Shown here one piece after another: positions 63,961 through 64,000 of a DNA stretch of 64,000 bases (position 1 is its first letter; the number at the start of each line of letters is the position of its first letter). The position numbers were made by a program, and so were the translations under genes. The notes under the pieces were generated by a model. The model was not told where the DNA came from, made no database searches, and saw only the letters and a program-made list of their open reading frames with translations. Source of the DNA: Pseudomonas cavernicola (GTDB taxonomy: Bacteria > Pseudomonadota > Gammaproteobacteria > Pseudomonadales > Pseudomonadaceae); contig NZ_QYUR01000006.1 of the NCBI RefSeq assembly GCF_003596405.1, forward strand, positions 1 through 64,000. Reading direction: 5' to 3'.

Positions 63961-64000
63961 GCAGACTCCTGCTCAGCCCTACGGCCATGCCAACGGCTGA

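Overview
The window is chromosomal DNA of a Pseudomonas, most like the aeruginosa/alcaligenes/stutzeri side of the genus. It is GC-rich and carries the small lipoprotein oprI, a class I lipase with its foldase, a tgpA-DUF58-MoxR cluster, kdpFABC-DE, an FeS-type cysH, and thrH beside pabB. Compared from memory with P. aeruginosa PAO1, it joins three conserved blocks: about PA1749-PA1766 (here about 7.8-28.5 kb), PA2853-PA2875 (30-49 kb) and PA1621-PA1641 (50-64 kb). Most genes are core genes.

The first 15.66 kb is a giant inverted repeat. Bases 1 to about 7745 mirror about 7866 to 15657. In the right arm every gene is intact. In the left arm the same genes carry single-base indels, mostly in short homopolymers, that break four of six coding regions. 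Near the hinge (about 7750-7865) the sequence becomes badly garbled on both sides. This looks like an uncorrected fold-back long read joined to a contig end, not biology. The real chromosome probably starts inside the ATP-grasp gene that ends at 8133. The left arm should not be counted as extra genes.

Right arm and 16-19 kb: two overlapping MalT-like STAND/LuxR regulators lie upstream of, and co-oriented with, a five-gene envelope operon resembling Acinetobacter filABCDE. It holds a small exported protein, a C39 peptidase, two beta-barrel-like proteins and a repeat protein with a MalM-like end, with a terminator hairpin after the first gene. It is the least understood system here and the best candidate for something undescribed.

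19-28.5 kb: pabB, thrH, cysH, cysB, a universal stress protein, a 5'-nucleotidase / PanE-like / thioredoxin-like operon, a PilZ protein, DAHP synthase and an acetyltransferase. 28.5-40 kb: an anchored envelope protein, oprI and an adjacent L,D-transpeptidase, tesA divergent from a YbbAP-type ABC exporter, greB, thpR, then lipA and its chaperone, with a sigma-54-like promoter before lipA. 40-49 kb: DoxX, an MltF-type transglycosylase, a TatD nuclease, a DUF962 protein, a thioesterase, then the MoxR-DUF58-TgpA cluster. 49-64 kb: flavin reductase, lipoprotein, patatin, the kdp potassium-uptake operon and its two-component system, an AI-2E-type permease, and an operon of alpha/beta hydrolase, glutathione S-transferase and DUF4892.

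Intergenic DNA is rich in small repeats. Two elements have a duplicated (C)TCAG target that holds the stop codon of the adjacent gene. A 160-bp TA-flanked MITE separates kdpD from kdpE, a repeat doublet separates kdpB from kdpC, and repeat DNA has apparently split two terminators. No tRNA, rRNA, CRISPR array, prophage or full insertion sequence was seen.
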